Shown here piece after piece: positions 34,363 through 42,957 of a stretch of 64,000 nucleotides of DNA. Position 1 is the first letter of the stretch. Each line of letters starts with the position of its first letter. The position numbers and the translations under genes are program-made. The DNA comes from Chitinophaga vietnamensis (GTDB taxonomy: Bacteria; Bacteroidota; Bacteroidia; Chitinophagales; Chitinophagaceae). The stretch is taken from assembly GCF_902167635.1 (NCBI RefSeq), contig NZ_CABHMS010000005.1, positions 248,001 through 312,000 on the forward strand. Direction: 5' to 3'. Below the pieces are notes generated by a model, which saw nothing but the letters and a program-made list of their open reading frames with translations, had not been told where the DNA came from and searched no databases.

Positions 34363-35604
34363 TTATACTACGGGTATTTCAGCTACCTGGTAAACTTTCT
34401 GATCCAGTTTGGTTTTGGTTTCGCTGAAAGCCTGAAGGGTAAGTTCGATATCTTCATCATTGTGTGCAGCTGTCGGGATGATACGGAAGATGATCTGTCC
34501 TTTAGGGATCACCGGGTATACGACGATAGAGCAGAAGATGTTATAGTTTTCGCGGAGATCGAGGCACATGGCGGTAGCTTCCGGAATGTCGCCCTCGAGG
34601 TAGATCGGCGTAACGGGGGAGTTGGTTTTACCGATGTTGAAGCCTCTGTCGCGCAGGCCCTGTTGCAGTTTCTGCACATTTTCCCAGAGTTTGGCTTTCA
34701 GTTCCGGGTGTTTGCGCATCAGCTGCACACGTTTCAGGTGGCCGATTACGATAGGCAGCGGGAGGGATTTGGCGAAGATCTGGGAGCGCATGTTGTAGCG
34801 CAGGTAATTGATGATCGCTTTCTGGCCGCTGATGAAACCACCAATAGAAGCGCCTGATTTGGCGAAAGTGTTGAACAGCAGGTCGATCTTGTCCTGAACG
34901 CCTTGTTCTTCGCCGGTACCAGCGCCGGTTTTACCCATGGTGCCGAAGCCGTGCGCATCGTCTACCATCAGGCGGAATTCGTATTTATCTTTCAAAGCAG
35001 CGATCTCTTTCAGTTTACCCTGGTCGCCGGCCATACCAAACACCCCTTCCGTGATCACGAGGATACCGCCATTGGTGGTTTTGATCATTTCTACCGCACG
35101 TTTCAGCTGTTTTTCCAGGTCTTCGATATCGTTATGCTTGAACACATAGCGATGGCCCTGGTGGAGGCGTAAGCCGTCGATCAGGCAGGCATGCGCTTCT
35201 GCGTCGTAAACAATTACATCTCTACGGTTGCATATGGCATCGATGGCGCTCATAAAGCCCTGGTAGCCGTAGTTTACCAGCGTGGTATCTTCTTTACCCA
35301 TGTAATCGGAAAGTTCCTTTTCCAGCTGCTCGTGGTAGTTGGTGTTACCAGTCATCATGCGCGCGCCCATGGGGGCGGCGAGACCAAATTCAGCAGCGGC
35401 CTGTGCGTCCGTGGCGCGAACTTCCGGGTGGTTGGCGAGGCCCAGGTAGTTGTTCAGGCTCCATACAATTTTCTCTTTGCCCCGGAATTTCATACGGGGG
35501 CCTATTTCTCCTTCCAGTTTAGGGAATGCGAAATAGCCATGGGCTCTGTCTGAATGTTCCCCGATGGGGCCCATGTGTTTCAGCAGTTTTTCGAAAATAT
35601 CCAT
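34363..35604 (-). CDS. Alpha-oxoamine synthase (serine palmitoyltransferase or cysteate acyltransferase type)
   Basis: 413 aa PLP enzyme that condenses an amino acid with an acyl thioester, releasing CO2. The PLP lysine is Lys249 in FNTFAKSGASIGGF. His138 in AEAHACLIDG stacks on the ring and Asp215-Asp216 precede His218 in VDDAHGFGTMG. Glycine-binding KBL, AONS, SPT and cysteate-fatty-acyl transferase share this fold. The N-terminal FAFPKLEGEIGPRMKFRGKEKIVWSLNNYLGLANHPEVR and long C-terminus match a subgroup conserved in Bacteroidota that make sphingolipids or sulfonolipids; the biotin operon is absent. A phosphosulfolactate synthase 5.7 kb away favours cysteate as substrate, but serine is equally possible. 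Divergent from pafA. Confidence 0.85.
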   Translation of the reverse strand: MDIFEKLLKHMGPIGEHSDRAHGYFAFPKLEGEIGPRMKFRGKEKIVWSLNNYLGLANHPEVRATDAQAAAEFGLAAPMGARMMTGNTNYHEQLEKELSDYMGKEDTTLVNYGYQGFMSAIDAICNRRDVIVYDAEAHACLIDGLRLHQGHRYVFKHNDIEDLEKQLKRAVEMIKTTNGGILVITEGVFGMAGDQGKLKEIAALKDKYEFRLMVDDAHGFGTMGKTGAGTGEEQGVQDKIDLLFNTFAKSGASIGGFISGQKAIINYLRYNMRSQIFAKSLPLPIVIGHLKRVQLMRKHPELKAKLWENVQKLQQGLRDRGFNIGKTNSPVTPIYLEGDIPEATAMCLDLRENYNIFCSIVVYPVIPKGQIIFRIIPTAAHNDEDIELTLQAFSETKTKLDQKVYQVAEIPVV

Positions 35605-35649
35605 ATGCTATATTATGTAATGGTTAATTGCTTTCAATTAAAATGGCCA

Positions 35650-35657
35650 CAAAGGTA
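35650..35657 (-). promoter_or_regulatory. -7 promoter element of the alpha-oxoamine synthase
   Basis: TACCTTTG on the minus strand, predicted start near 35644, leader about 40 bases. Confidence 0.6.
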
Positions 35658-35686
35658 TTAAAATATTACTTTTTGTAAACTTGGTT

Positions 35687-35694
35687 TACATTTG
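35687..35694 (+). promoter_or_regulatory. -7 promoter element of pafA
   Basis: TACATTTG, predicted start near 35700, leader about 82 bases. It is back to back with the minus-strand promoter 30 bases to the left. Confidence 0.6.
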
Positions 35695-35782
35695 CCTCCA
35701 TCTTTTCAAAATTACGACAGCTATGAAATATCCGGGCCAATGAGCCCGTCATCTTAAATCCTTTAAAAATTATTACAATCTG

Positions 35783-37453
35783 ATGAAACGGAACAACCTT
35801 TTAACAGCGGCCTTGCTCCTCGTAAGTACGGCTGTTTGGGCACAGAAGGCCACGTCGCCAAAGCCTTTCAATCATGCCGCAGCTGCTAAAACAAGTGCTA
35901 AAACTGCTGCCCGGCCCAAACTGGTAGTGGGCGTGGTAGTGGACCAGATGCGTTGGGATTACCTGTACCGCTACAACAGCCGCTATGGCGCTGGTGGTTT
36001 CAAAAGATTGTTACAGGAAGGATTCTCCTGCGAAAATACCCTGATCAACTATACCCCTACCATCACAGCTTGTGGCCACACCTGCGTGTACACCGGCTCT
36101 GTGCCTGCCGTGCATGGCATCATCGGCAATACCTGGTATAGTCCTGCATTGGGCCGCAAAGTGTATTGCACGGAAGATACTACAATGAACACCGTTGGCA
36201 GCAGCTCCGCCGCTGGTAAAATGAGCCCGCGCAATATGCTGGTGACCACCATCGGCGATGAATTGCGCCTCTCCAATAATTTCCAGAGCAAAGTAATCGG
36301 TGTGGCGATCAAAGACCGCGGCGCTATCCTGCCGGCCGGCCACAGCGCCAATGCCGCTTTCTGGTATGATGGCACTACCGGCAACTGGGTAACCAGCACT
36401 TACTACATGAATGAGCTGCCAGCATGGGCGCAAACTTTCAATAACGAAAAATGGCCGCAGCAATATCTCTCCAAACCCTGGACCACGCTGTATCCTGCGG
36501 CTACCTATACACTCAGCACCGCTGATGAAAAACCTTATGAAGGCAAGTATAAAAACGCCAGCAACACGTCTTTCCCGCATGACCTGTCTGCACAAGCCAA
36601 CAGCCTGATCTCCGCTTCTCCCTTCGGCAATACCATGACCCTGGAATTTGCGAAGAAAGCGCTGGAAGCCTATAACCTGGGTAAAGGCAACGTAACGGAT
36701 TTCCTCGCTATCAGCCTGTCTTCCACGGATTATGTAGGCCATCAGTTCGGTCCTAATTCAGTGGAGATTGAAGATACTTACCTGCGCCTCGATCAGGACC
36801 TGGCCACCTTGTTCCAGTACCTCGATGCAAAAGTGGGTAAAGGCCAGTATGTATTCTTTATCACTGCAGACCATGGCGTAGCGCATGTTCCGGGCTTTAT
36901 GGAAGAAAATAAACTGCCCGGCGGCGTATGGGATGATAACGGCGCGATGAAAGATATCAACAAGCAGATCGCTGATAAATTTGGCGTGAAAGGCGCTATC
37001 AGCGCGGCAGACAACTACCAGTTCTGGCTGGACCATGCCGCTATTGCAACTGCTGGTAAAAATGAAGCAGAGATCACCCAGTTCATCATCGACCAGGTAA
37101 CGAAATCGCCCGCTATCGCGAATGCTTTCCCGCTGAAACAGCTGAGCAATACGCCACTGACGGAAGTGATGCATAAAATGCTCACCAATGGTTATAATGC
37201 CAAACGCAGCGGCGATATCCAGGTGATACTGGCGCCAGGTTATATTGAAGGCGGGAAAACCGGTACCACACACGGTTTGTGGTATCCTTACGATGCGCAT
37301 ATTCCGCTGGTATGGATGGGCTGGGGCATTCATCCCGGCAAAACCAACCGTACAGTGGGTATGACCGATATTTCACCCACCCTGGCCGCGCTGCTGCATA
37401 TCCAGATGCCAAGCGGCACAGTAGGTAAGGTGATTGAAGAGATCACAAAGTAA
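35783..37453 (+). CDS. pafA: PafA-type periplasmic alkaline phosphatase
   Basis: 556 aa with a signal peptide (MKRNNLLTAALLLVSTAVWAQ). The catalytic set of the Elizabethkingia PafA enzyme is all present at matching spacing: Asp54 (VVDQMRWDY), nucleophile Thr95 (PTITACGHT), Asn116 (HGIIGN), the Lys-x-Arg pair in GVAIKDRGAILPAGH, and metal ligands in STDYVGHQFGP and ITADHGVAHVP, plus a C-terminal GTTHGL histidine. It is a calcium-independent, phosphate-insensitive two-zinc phosphatase releasing phosphate from monoesters outside the cytoplasm. Length is typical. Divergent from the oxoamine synthase; probably monocistronic. Confidence 0.93.
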   Translation: MKRNNLLTAALLLVSTAVWAQKATSPKPFNHAAAAKTSAKTAARPKLVVGVVVDQMRWDYLYRYNSRYGAGGFKRLLQEGFSCENTLINYTPTITACGHTCVYTGSVPAVHGIIGNTWYSPALGRKVYCTEDTTMNTVGSSSAAGKMSPRNMLVTTIGDELRLSNNFQSKVIGVAIKDRGAILPAGHSANAAFWYDGTTGNWVTSTYYMNELPAWAQTFNNEKWPQQYLSKPWTTLYPAATYTLSTADEKPYEGKYKNASNTSFPHDLSAQANSLISASPFGNTMTLEFAKKALEAYNLGKGNVTDFLAISLSSTDYVGHQFGPNSVEIEDTYLRLDQDLATLFQYLDAKVGKGQYVFFITADHGVAHVPGFMEENKLPGGVWDDNGAMKDINKQIADKFGVKGAISAADNYQFWLDHAAIATAGKNEAEITQFIIDQVTKSPAIANAFPLKQLSNTPLTEVMHKMLTNGYNAKRSGDIQVILAPGYIEGGKTGTTHGLWYPYDAHIPLVWMGWGIHPGKTNRTVGMTDISPTLAALLHIQMPSGTVGKVIEEITK

Positions 37454-37595
37454 CAGCGTATAGCCGGTACCGTGAGGTACGGCCTGATATCGGATAATCT
37501 TTTTTTTCTTACATTGGAGCGCAGTACACAACGGGATGTTTCGATCTTTTGTGTGCTTTGCTCCTTTGTATTTTGAGGACTATAAAATCTGACGC

Positions 37596-38375
37596 ATGGC
37601 TTTTTCGTTTTTATTGTATGAAGTAGCTGATCGCGTAGCCAGTATCACGCTGAACCGCCCTGAAAAGCGGAATGCGCTGAATGGCTTACTGGTAGCGGAG
37701 TTGCGGCAGGCTTTCCGGCAGGCCGCGGAAAATGAACAGGTAAAGGTGATCGTGCTTAAAGGCAATGGCGACGCCTTTTGCGCCGGCGCTGACCTGGAAT
37801 ACCTGCAACAGCTGCAAAAGAACACTTATGAAGAAAACCTTGCTGATTCCAGGGAATTGATGGCTTTGTTCCGCGAGATTTATGAGCTGGACAAGATCGT
37901 GATCGGCCAGGTAGAAGGCCACGCGGTAGCGGGCGGCTGCGGATTGGTCACCCTTTGCGACCTGAGTTATGCCGTACCCGAGGCCATGTTGGGATATACA
38001 GAAGTGAAGATCGGCTTTATTCCTGCGCTGGTAGCGGTTTTCCTGGTGCGCAAGATAGGAGAGGGCCGCTCCCGCGAATTGTTGCTCACCGGTAAGTTAG
38101 TGAGTGCAGAGAAGGCGGCGCAGGATGGTCTCATCACGGCGGTAGTACCGGCCGCAGATATCCGGCAGCAGGTGGCGAAAGTGGCTGCCAGCTTGTGTAC
38201 GGAAGCATCCGGCCACTCACTCAAAGTAACCAAGCAATTGATTGGCACAGTGTTGGACCTTACATTGGAAGAAGGCCTCACGCACGCTGCGGAACTGAAT
38301 GCCGCCACCCGGGGGCACAGCGATTGCAAGCGTGGTATCGCGGCCTTTCTGAATAAAGAGAAGCTTATCTGGTAA
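37596..38375 (+). CDS. Enoyl-CoA hydratase/isomerase family protein
   Basis: 259 aa crotonase-fold enzyme. ITLNRPEKRNALN and FCAGADLEYL form the CoA and oxyanion region; QVEGHAVAGGCGLVTLCDLSYA holds the second oxyanion glycine, and GYTEVKIGFIPA supplies a catalytic glutamate. Only one of the two glutamates of classical hydratases is clear, and the sequence resembles methylglutaconyl-CoA hydratases of branched-chain amino acid breakdown. Substrate cannot be settled. 38 bases before the next gene, so possibly cotranscribed with it. Confidence 0.88.
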   Translation: MAFSFLLYEVADRVASITLNRPEKRNALNGLLVAELRQAFRQAAENEQVKVIVLKGNGDAFCAGADLEYLQQLQKNTYEENLADSRELMALFREIYELDKIVIGQVEGHAVAGGCGLVTLCDLSYAVPEAMLGYTEVKIGFIPALVAVFLVRKIGEGRSRELLLTGKLVSAEKAAQDGLITAVVPAADIRQQVAKVAASLCTEASGHSLKVTKQLIGTVLDLTLEEGLTHAAELNAATRGHSDCKRGIAAFLNKEKLIW

Positions 38376-38413
38376 CTGAAATATCAGTATACCAATCACT
38401 AACACCACACAAT

Positions 38414-39058
38414 ATGTCACACCGGTTGTTTTTAACATTTTTATGCCTGTGGATCTCCGGCGCGCTGCTGGCTCAGCGTACCGTTTCTGACGCCAAAATC
38501 ACCTATAAGATGGAATTGCCGCCAGAGCAGCTGCAAATGGATGCCATGCTGGAAAACAGCACCCTTACCCAGTACATGCGCGGACACCTGAGCCGTATCG
38601 ATATGAACCTGAACATTGTGAACTATACCTACCTGATGAACAGCAAGGATGAAACAATGACCACGCTCATCGACCAGCACGGGAACAAATACCTGATCCG
38701 CATCAGCAAGGAGCAATACGAGAAAGACCTGAAGCAATACGAGAACATCCAGTTCAAGGAAGATGGGGAAACCAAGCAGATCGCGGGTTATACCTGCCGT
38801 AAGGCCACTGCTACTGTGGATGGTAAAACCATTGACGTGTATTATGCACCTGATCTGATACCTGAAAACAAGCTCTATAACCACCGTTTCATGAACCTGA
38901 AGGGAATTGCCTTGCAGTTCGAGATTCCAACTAAAACGGGCGCCAAGATCAAGGTGATTGCTACGAAGGTAGAGTTGTTCCCTATCCCGGCATCTTACTT
39001 TGATGTACCAAAATCGGGCTATAAGGAAGTGAGCCAGCAGGAGCTGAAAAACATGTAA
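38414..39058 (+). CDS. Exported DUF4412/GLPGLI-like protein
   Basis: 214 aa with a signal peptide (MSHRLFLTFLCLWISGALLAQ). The mature part has RTVSDAKITYKMELPPEQ, repeated YL.N..KDETMTTLIDQHGNKYL strands and the hallmark KQIAGYTCRKATATVDGKTIDVYYAPDL with a single cysteine. DUF4412 and GLPGLI proteins are exported, Bacteroidota-enriched and of unknown function. It is followed by a strong terminator. Confidence 0.75.
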   Translation: MSHRLFLTFLCLWISGALLAQRTVSDAKITYKMELPPEQLQMDAMLENSTLTQYMRGHLSRIDMNLNIVNYTYLMNSKDETMTTLIDQHGNKYLIRISKEQYEKDLKQYENIQFKEDGETKQIAGYTCRKATATVDGKTIDVYYAPDLIPENKLYNHRFMNLKGIALQFEIPTKTGAKIKVIATKVELFPIPASYFDVPKSGYKEVSQQELKNM

Positions 39059-39077
39059 TGATCTACAGAAAAATAGC

Positions 39078-39110
39078 AAGGTCCCACACCAGCAGGTGCG
39101 GGACCTTTTT
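39078..39110 (+). terminator. Terminator after the DUF4412 gene
   Basis: Stem AAGGTCCCACACC / GGTGCGGGACCTT with an AGCA loop (39078-39106) and T-run. Confidence 0.85.
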
Positions 39111-39134
39111 ATGAGTGGAGCTTATATTTCTATA

Positions 39135-39175
39135 TAAAAAAACCGGTCAAAAAGCTGTGAAACTCTTTGACCGGC
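39135..39175 (-). terminator. Terminator of the exported protein gene 39201-39593
   Basis: Minus-strand stem CCGGTCAAAGAG / CTTTTTGACCGG (one mismatch) followed by seven T residues. Confidence 0.8.
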
Positions 39176-39200
39176 TTGTATTGTACTTGAAGAAACGTAA

Positions 39201-39593
39201 TTATCCTTTCTTAAGTGGCAGAATGATCTGCAGGCGCTGGAAGTTCATATTTCCAGGCTGTTGCGGTACCTGTACATTGTAAGGTACTACGTAGGTAACG
39301 TTACCTTTGGTATAAGTCATTACTGATTTGAAGTTTACGGTGTTGTTATTGGTAAACTTGAAGTCAGAAGAGAAAGCGCCGGTATAACGATAGCCGGCAT
39401 CCAGGCCGAGATTAGCTTTAGGCATGGAAGTATTGAGAACAAAGTGGGTATTGTCCGTTTTTTTCACCTTGTCTTTATTATCGGTGGGCAAAAGATTACT
39501 GTTTGCCTGCGCTTTGATAGCCAGCAGCGCCATAACGCCCGCCAACATGCAAGACAATGAAAAAGTTTTTAATATGAAGGGTCTCGTTTTCAT
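39201..39593 (-). CDS. Small exported beta-rich protein, function unknown
   Basis: 130 aa with a signal peptide (MKTRPFILKTFSLSCMLAGVMALLAIKAQA). The mature part is Asn/Thr/Lys-rich with alternating hydrophobic strands (FVLNTSMPKANLGLDAGYRYTGAFSSDFKF, MTYTKGNVTYVVPYNVQV, FQRLQIILPLKKG), as in small beta-sandwich proteins. I do not recognise a family. ATG 39593 is preferred to the longer frame at 39611, because the -7 element at 39601-39608 overlaps the extension; the predicted leader is only about 2 bases. Confidence 0.65.
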   Translation of the reverse strand: MKTRPFILKTFSLSCMLAGVMALLAIKAQANSNLLPTDNKDKVKKTDNTHFVLNTSMPKANLGLDAGYRYTGAFSSDFKFTNNNTVNFKSVMTYTKGNVTYVVPYNVQVPQQPGNMNFQRLQIILPLKKG

Positions 39594-39600
39594 TGTATCA

Positions 39601-39608
39601 CAAATGTA
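39601..39608 (-). promoter_or_regulatory. -7 promoter element of the small exported protein
   Basis: TACATTTG on the minus strand, predicted start near 39595, two bases from the ATG. Confidence 0.5.
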
Positions 39609-39742
39609 CAAACTTTTTGATGTATTCTATAACATATTCTTAACGCAAGATACGAAGAAAACCTAAAGAAATGTTAAAAAATTTATAAACGGTTAACAGA
39701 GGGGATTACTTGGGGATATGGAAATTGCTTATATTTACACTA

Positions 39743-41164
39743 ATGAGTAAAGACTTTTCATTTTTAAACGAGGATTTTGATGATCTGAGAGACTTGTTGC
39801 AGCAGTTTGAAAACTTAAGGGCTGGTAAGTCTCATTCTTTTCTGGACGAAGACTCATTTGAGCAGATCATCGATTATTATGACGAGCATGATGAAATGCC
39901 GATCGCCTTACAGGCTGCAGAAATAGCCATCGAACAATTTCCCTACTCCGCCGCACTACTACTGAAGAAAGCCAACTTGCTGATAGAAACCAAGAAGTAC
40001 CGGGAAGCCCTGGATATGCTTGATAAAGCCGCCCTCCTCGACAGTAACGATATCAATCTCTACATCCTGCAAACCGACGTTTACCTGGCGCTGAACCAGC
40101 ACCAGAAAGCGGCGCGTGTGCTGGAAGAGCAGATCGATCAGTTTGATGGGGAAGACCGCACCGAGTTGTTGCTGGAACTGGCAGATGTGTATGACGACTG
40201 GGAGGAGTTCGAGAAGGTATTCGATTGCCTGAAGATGGCGCTGGAACACGATCCTAACAATGAGGAAGCGCTCCACAAGATCTGTTTCTGGACGGAGTTT
40301 ACCGGCCGGAATGAGGAGAGCATCCGCCTGCATACGCAGATCATAGATGAGTTTCCGTACAATCACCTGGCCTGGTTCAATCTGGGCACCGCCTACCAGG
40401 GCCTGAAGCTGTATGAGAAATCGATCGATGCTTACCAGTATGCGGTGGCGATCGACGAGAAATTTGATTACGCCTACCGTAATATGGGAGATGCGTATAT
40501 CCGTTTGCGTAAGTACGCCGAAGCGATAGAAGTGTTGCAGAAGCACCTGGAGATTGCCAAGCCTGAAGATGTGATCTATGAAGCGATCGGACATTGTTAT
40601 GAGCGTCAGCGCAAGTTTACCCAAGCGCGTTATTATTATCGGAAGGCTTCCCACCTTAGCCCGAACGATGATAAGCTGTACTATAAAATAGCCGTGGCCT
40701 ATATGATGGAGGCCAACTGGGAAAATGCGGCCAAGTCCTTGCTCAGCGCCCTGAAGATCAACAAGCAGAGCACTGAATACAACATGAGCCTGGGAGAATG
40801 CTACCTGGAGATGGGCAAAAACAAGGACGCATTGATCCATTTCATGAATGCGGTGCGTATGCGACCCAAGAGCGCGCAGGCCTGGCAGGAATTGCTGCGC
40901 GGGCTGTATGTGTCGGGCTTTTTGGAAGAAGCGCTGACGCAGCTGGCCACTGCTGAAGAAAAGGCGGGCCGCAAACCCGTGTTCATGTATTACCGTGCCG
41001 CCATCCTGATTGCCATGGGGAAAACAAAGGAAGGGCTGCTGCACCTGGAAACAGCGTTACAACAGGCGCCGAAAATCCTGAAGAAGCTGGTGGAGCTGGA
41101 CCCCGCCATCTTACAGCATGTGAGTGTTGTTGACCTGATCGCCCAGTACAGGCGTAAGCGTTAA
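39743..41164 (+). CDS. TPR-repeat protein
   Basis: 473 aa with about ten tetratricopeptide units covering nearly the whole chain. Examples are ALQAAEIAIEQFPYSAALLLKKANLLIE, LAWFNLGTAYQGLKLYEKSIDAYQYAVAIDEKFDYAYRNMGDAYIRLRKYAEAIEVLQ and YMMEANWENAAKSLLSALKINKQSTEYNMSLGECYLEMG. There is no signal peptide, so it is likely a cytoplasmic scaffold. Close relatives are widespread in Bacteroidota; role unknown. The start ATG 39743 (MSKDFSFLNEDFDDLR) is preferred to an upstream TTG at 39710. A -7-like TATATTTA lies just before it. Confidence 0.85.
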   Translation: MSKDFSFLNEDFDDLRDLLQQFENLRAGKSHSFLDEDSFEQIIDYYDEHDEMPIALQAAEIAIEQFPYSAALLLKKANLLIETKKYREALDMLDKAALLDSNDINLYILQTDVYLALNQHQKAARVLEEQIDQFDGEDRTELLLELADVYDDWEEFEKVFDCLKMALEHDPNNEEALHKICFWTEFTGRNEESIRLHTQIIDEFPYNHLAWFNLGTAYQGLKLYEKSIDAYQYAVAIDEKFDYAYRNMGDAYIRLRKYAEAIEVLQKHLEIAKPEDVIYEAIGHCYERQRKFTQARYYYRKASHLSPNDDKLYYKIAVAYMMEANWENAAKSLLSALKINKQSTEYNMSLGECYLEMGKNKDALIHFMNAVRMRPKSAQAWQELLRGLYVSGFLEEALTQLATAEEKAGRKPVFMYYRAAILIAMGKTKEGLLHLETALQQAPKILKKLVELDPAILQHVSVVDLIAQYRRKR

Positions 41165-41202
41165 GCAATGTTAATTACACTTTTAAAATAGCGGATACTT
41201 CT

Positions 41203-41210
41203 TATTTTTG
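41203..41210 (+). promoter_or_regulatory. -7 promoter element of comA
   Basis: TATTTTTG, predicted start near 41216, leaving a long leader of about 125 bases. Confidence 0.6.
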
Positions 41211-41228
41211 CGCCGGCTTTGCATTGTC

Positions 41229-41321
41229 ATGGACGGAAGCCAACTATTTCCGGTTAAAAAAATGCTAATCAGCTATACCCAAGTGCCTGGCAGTATTAGC
41301 GGGTGTTTTAATGACCATTAA
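41229..41321 (+). other. Possible 30-codon upstream ORF in the comA leader
   Basis: ATG at 41229 opens MDGSQLFPVKKMLISYTQVP and ends in GSISGCFNDH before TAA. The leader also forms two hairpins (CGGAA/TTCCG near 41234-41253 and GCTAAT/ATTAGC near 41264-41300). It may be a regulatory leader peptide or an accident; no amino acid run typical of attenuators is present. Confidence 0.25.
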
Positions 41322-41340
41322 GAAGATAAAAATATTTCAA

Positions 41341-42105
41341 ATGAATTTTAATCTGACACAAATCCCGGAAAGGACAAAGAAGCCTCGCAAACATGGTCTG
41401 ACCATGGTTATGGACAAGGGGCTCAGTTTGGAAGAAGCAAGAAATTTTTTATCTGCCTCCTCGCCTCACGTGGATATTGTTAAGCTGGGTTTTGGCACTT
41501 CCTTCGTAACGCCCAACCTGCGCCAAAAAATTGAACTGTACCAGGCTGCCAACATCCCTGTATACTTCGGCGGTACTTTGTTTGAAGCCTTCCTCATCCG
41601 CAACCAGTTTGATGAATACGTAAAAGTGGTTCAGGACTACGGCATCTCTTACATGGAAGTATCCGATGGTTCTATCACTATTCCGCATGCAGAGAAATGC
41701 GGCTATATCGAGAAGCTCTCCAAGATCGGGTTGGTGCTCAGTGAAGTGGGCTCCAAAGACGCAGAGCACATCATCCCTCCTTACAAATGGATTGAGCTGA
41801 TGAGCGCAGAACTCAATGCCGGCGCCACCTATGTGATCGCAGAGGCGCGCGAAAGCGGTAATGTGGGTATCTATCGCGGTACCGGTGAAGTACGCGAAGG
41901 TCTTGTACAGGAAATCCTCACACAGATACCTGCGGAAAAGATCATCTGGGAAGCGCCCCAGAAAGCCCAGCAGCTCTACTTCCTGGAGCTGGTAGGTTGC
42001 AATGCCAACCTCGGTAACCTCGCACCACATGAAGTAATCTCCCTGGAAGCGATGCGCGTAGGCCTCAGAGGCGATACGTTCCATCTGTTTCTGGACAAAG
42101 AATAA
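41341..42105 (+). CDS. comA: Phosphosulfolactate synthase
   Basis: 254 aa, ComA family, which adds sulfite to phosphoenolpyruvate to give (R)-phosphosulfolactate. The family is recognised by PERTKKPRKHGLTMVMDKGLS, VDIVKLGFGTSFVTP, PVYFGGTLFEAFLIRNQ, YMEVSDGSITIP, GLVLSEVGSKDAEH, YVIAEARESGNVGIYRGTGEVREGLV and IIWEAPQKAQQLYF. It is a TIM-barrel enzyme. In methanogens it starts coenzyme M synthesis; in bacteria it can supply sulfolactate, sulfopyruvate and cysteate. ComB and ComC are not visible nearby. A family A inverted repeat separates it from aroE. The longer frame at 41311 is rejected as it adds only an AT-rich start. Confidence 0.9.
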   Translation: MNFNLTQIPERTKKPRKHGLTMVMDKGLSLEEARNFLSASSPHVDIVKLGFGTSFVTPNLRQKIELYQAANIPVYFGGTLFEAFLIRNQFDEYVKVVQDYGISYMEVSDGSITIPHAEKCGYIEKLSKIGLVLSEVGSKDAEHIIPPYKWIELMSAELNAGATYVIAEARESGNVGIYRGTGEVREGLVQEILTQIPAEKIIWEAPQKAQQLYFLELVGCNANLGNLAPHEVISLEAMRVGLRGDTFHLFLDKE

Positions 42106-42113
42106 TGATTTTC

Positions 42114-42185
42114 GAATTTTTTGATTTACGGATTTAGAGATTTAAACAAATTCCTAAATCCGTAAATCAAAAAATCAAAAAATTC
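42114..42185. repeat. Dispersed inverted repeat, family A, copy 3
   Basis: Arms of about 22 bases (GATTTTTTGATTTACGGATT core) around AGAGATTTAAACAAATTCC, ending five bases before the aroE start codon. It could act as a terminator of comA or fold over the aroE start. Confidence 0.85.
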
Positions 42186-42189
42186 TCAA

Positions 42190-42924
42190 ATGAAACTCTA
42201 CGGCCTTATCGGCTACCCGCTCAGCCACTCCTTCTCCAAAGGATATTTTGCTCAGAAGTTTGAGCAGGAGCACATTACAGGCTGCCGTTATGAAAATTTT
42301 CCACTGGCAGATATCAACACCTTCCCATCTTTATTACAGCAGCAACCGGAACTATGCGGCCTTAATGTTACCATTCCCTACAAACAAGTGGTGATGCCTT
42401 ATCTGCATAGCATCAGTGATGCTGCTGCGGAAATCGGCGCCGTAAACACGATCCGCTTTAAAGATGGCCAGCTGAAAGGTTTCAATACGGATGTAATTGG
42501 GTTTACTAACTCATTGAAACCCTTGCTGCAAGCGCATCACCAGCGAGCGCTGGTACTGGGTACCGGCGGCGCAGCCAAAGCCGTGATGTATGCCTTGAAA
42601 CAATTATCGATCCCCTATACCCTGGTGAGCCGCCGCGATGGCCCGGAAACAATTGCGTATGGCGCATTACAGCGTGCAGATATGGAAGCGCATACCATCA
42701 TCATCAATACATCGCCGGTAGGGATGTATCCCAATGTAGATGAGTTGCCAGCCATCCCTTACGAATACATCACTTCAAAACATTTGCTGTATGACCTGGT
42801 GTATAACCCGCCGGAAACGCTGTTCCTGCAAAGGGGCGCGGCGAAAGGCGCTACTGTCAAGAACGGTCATGAAATGCTGATATTGCAGGCCGAAGCGGCC
42901 TGGGAGATATGGAACCAAGGATAA
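42190..42924 (+). CDS. aroE: Shikimate dehydrogenase
   Basis: 244 aa, slightly shorter than E. coli AroE. Reduces 3-dehydroshikimate with NADPH in aromatic amino acid synthesis. The substrate domain has GYPLSHSFSKGYF, catalytic Lys65 in GLNVTIPYKQ and Asp101 in GFNTDVIGF; the NADP domain has VLGTGGAAKAVMYAL and NTSPVGMYP. The C-terminal KNGHEMLILQAEAAWEIW helix is typical. The start codon follows a family A inverted repeat that separates it from comA. A terminator shared with the convergent methyltransferase follows. Confidence 0.95.
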   Translation: MKLYGLIGYPLSHSFSKGYFAQKFEQEHITGCRYENFPLADINTFPSLLQQQPELCGLNVTIPYKQVVMPYLHSISDAAAEIGAVNTIRFKDGQLKGFNTDVIGFTNSLKPLLQAHHQRALVLGTGGAAKAVMYALKQLSIPYTLVSRRDGPETIAYGALQRADMEAHTIIINTSPVGMYPNVDELPAIPYEYITSKHLLYDLVYNPPETLFLQRGAAKGATVKNGHEMLILQAEAAWEIWNQG

Positions 42925-42926
42925 AA

Positions 42927-42957
42927 AAATAAAGCCCCAAGCGGGGCTTTATTTTTT
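42927..42957. terminator. Bidirectional terminator between aroE and the methyltransferase
   Basis: Perfect stem AAATAAAGCCCC / GGGGCTTTATTT (42927-42938, 42943-42954) with an AAGC loop and T/A runs on both sides. Confidence 0.9.
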
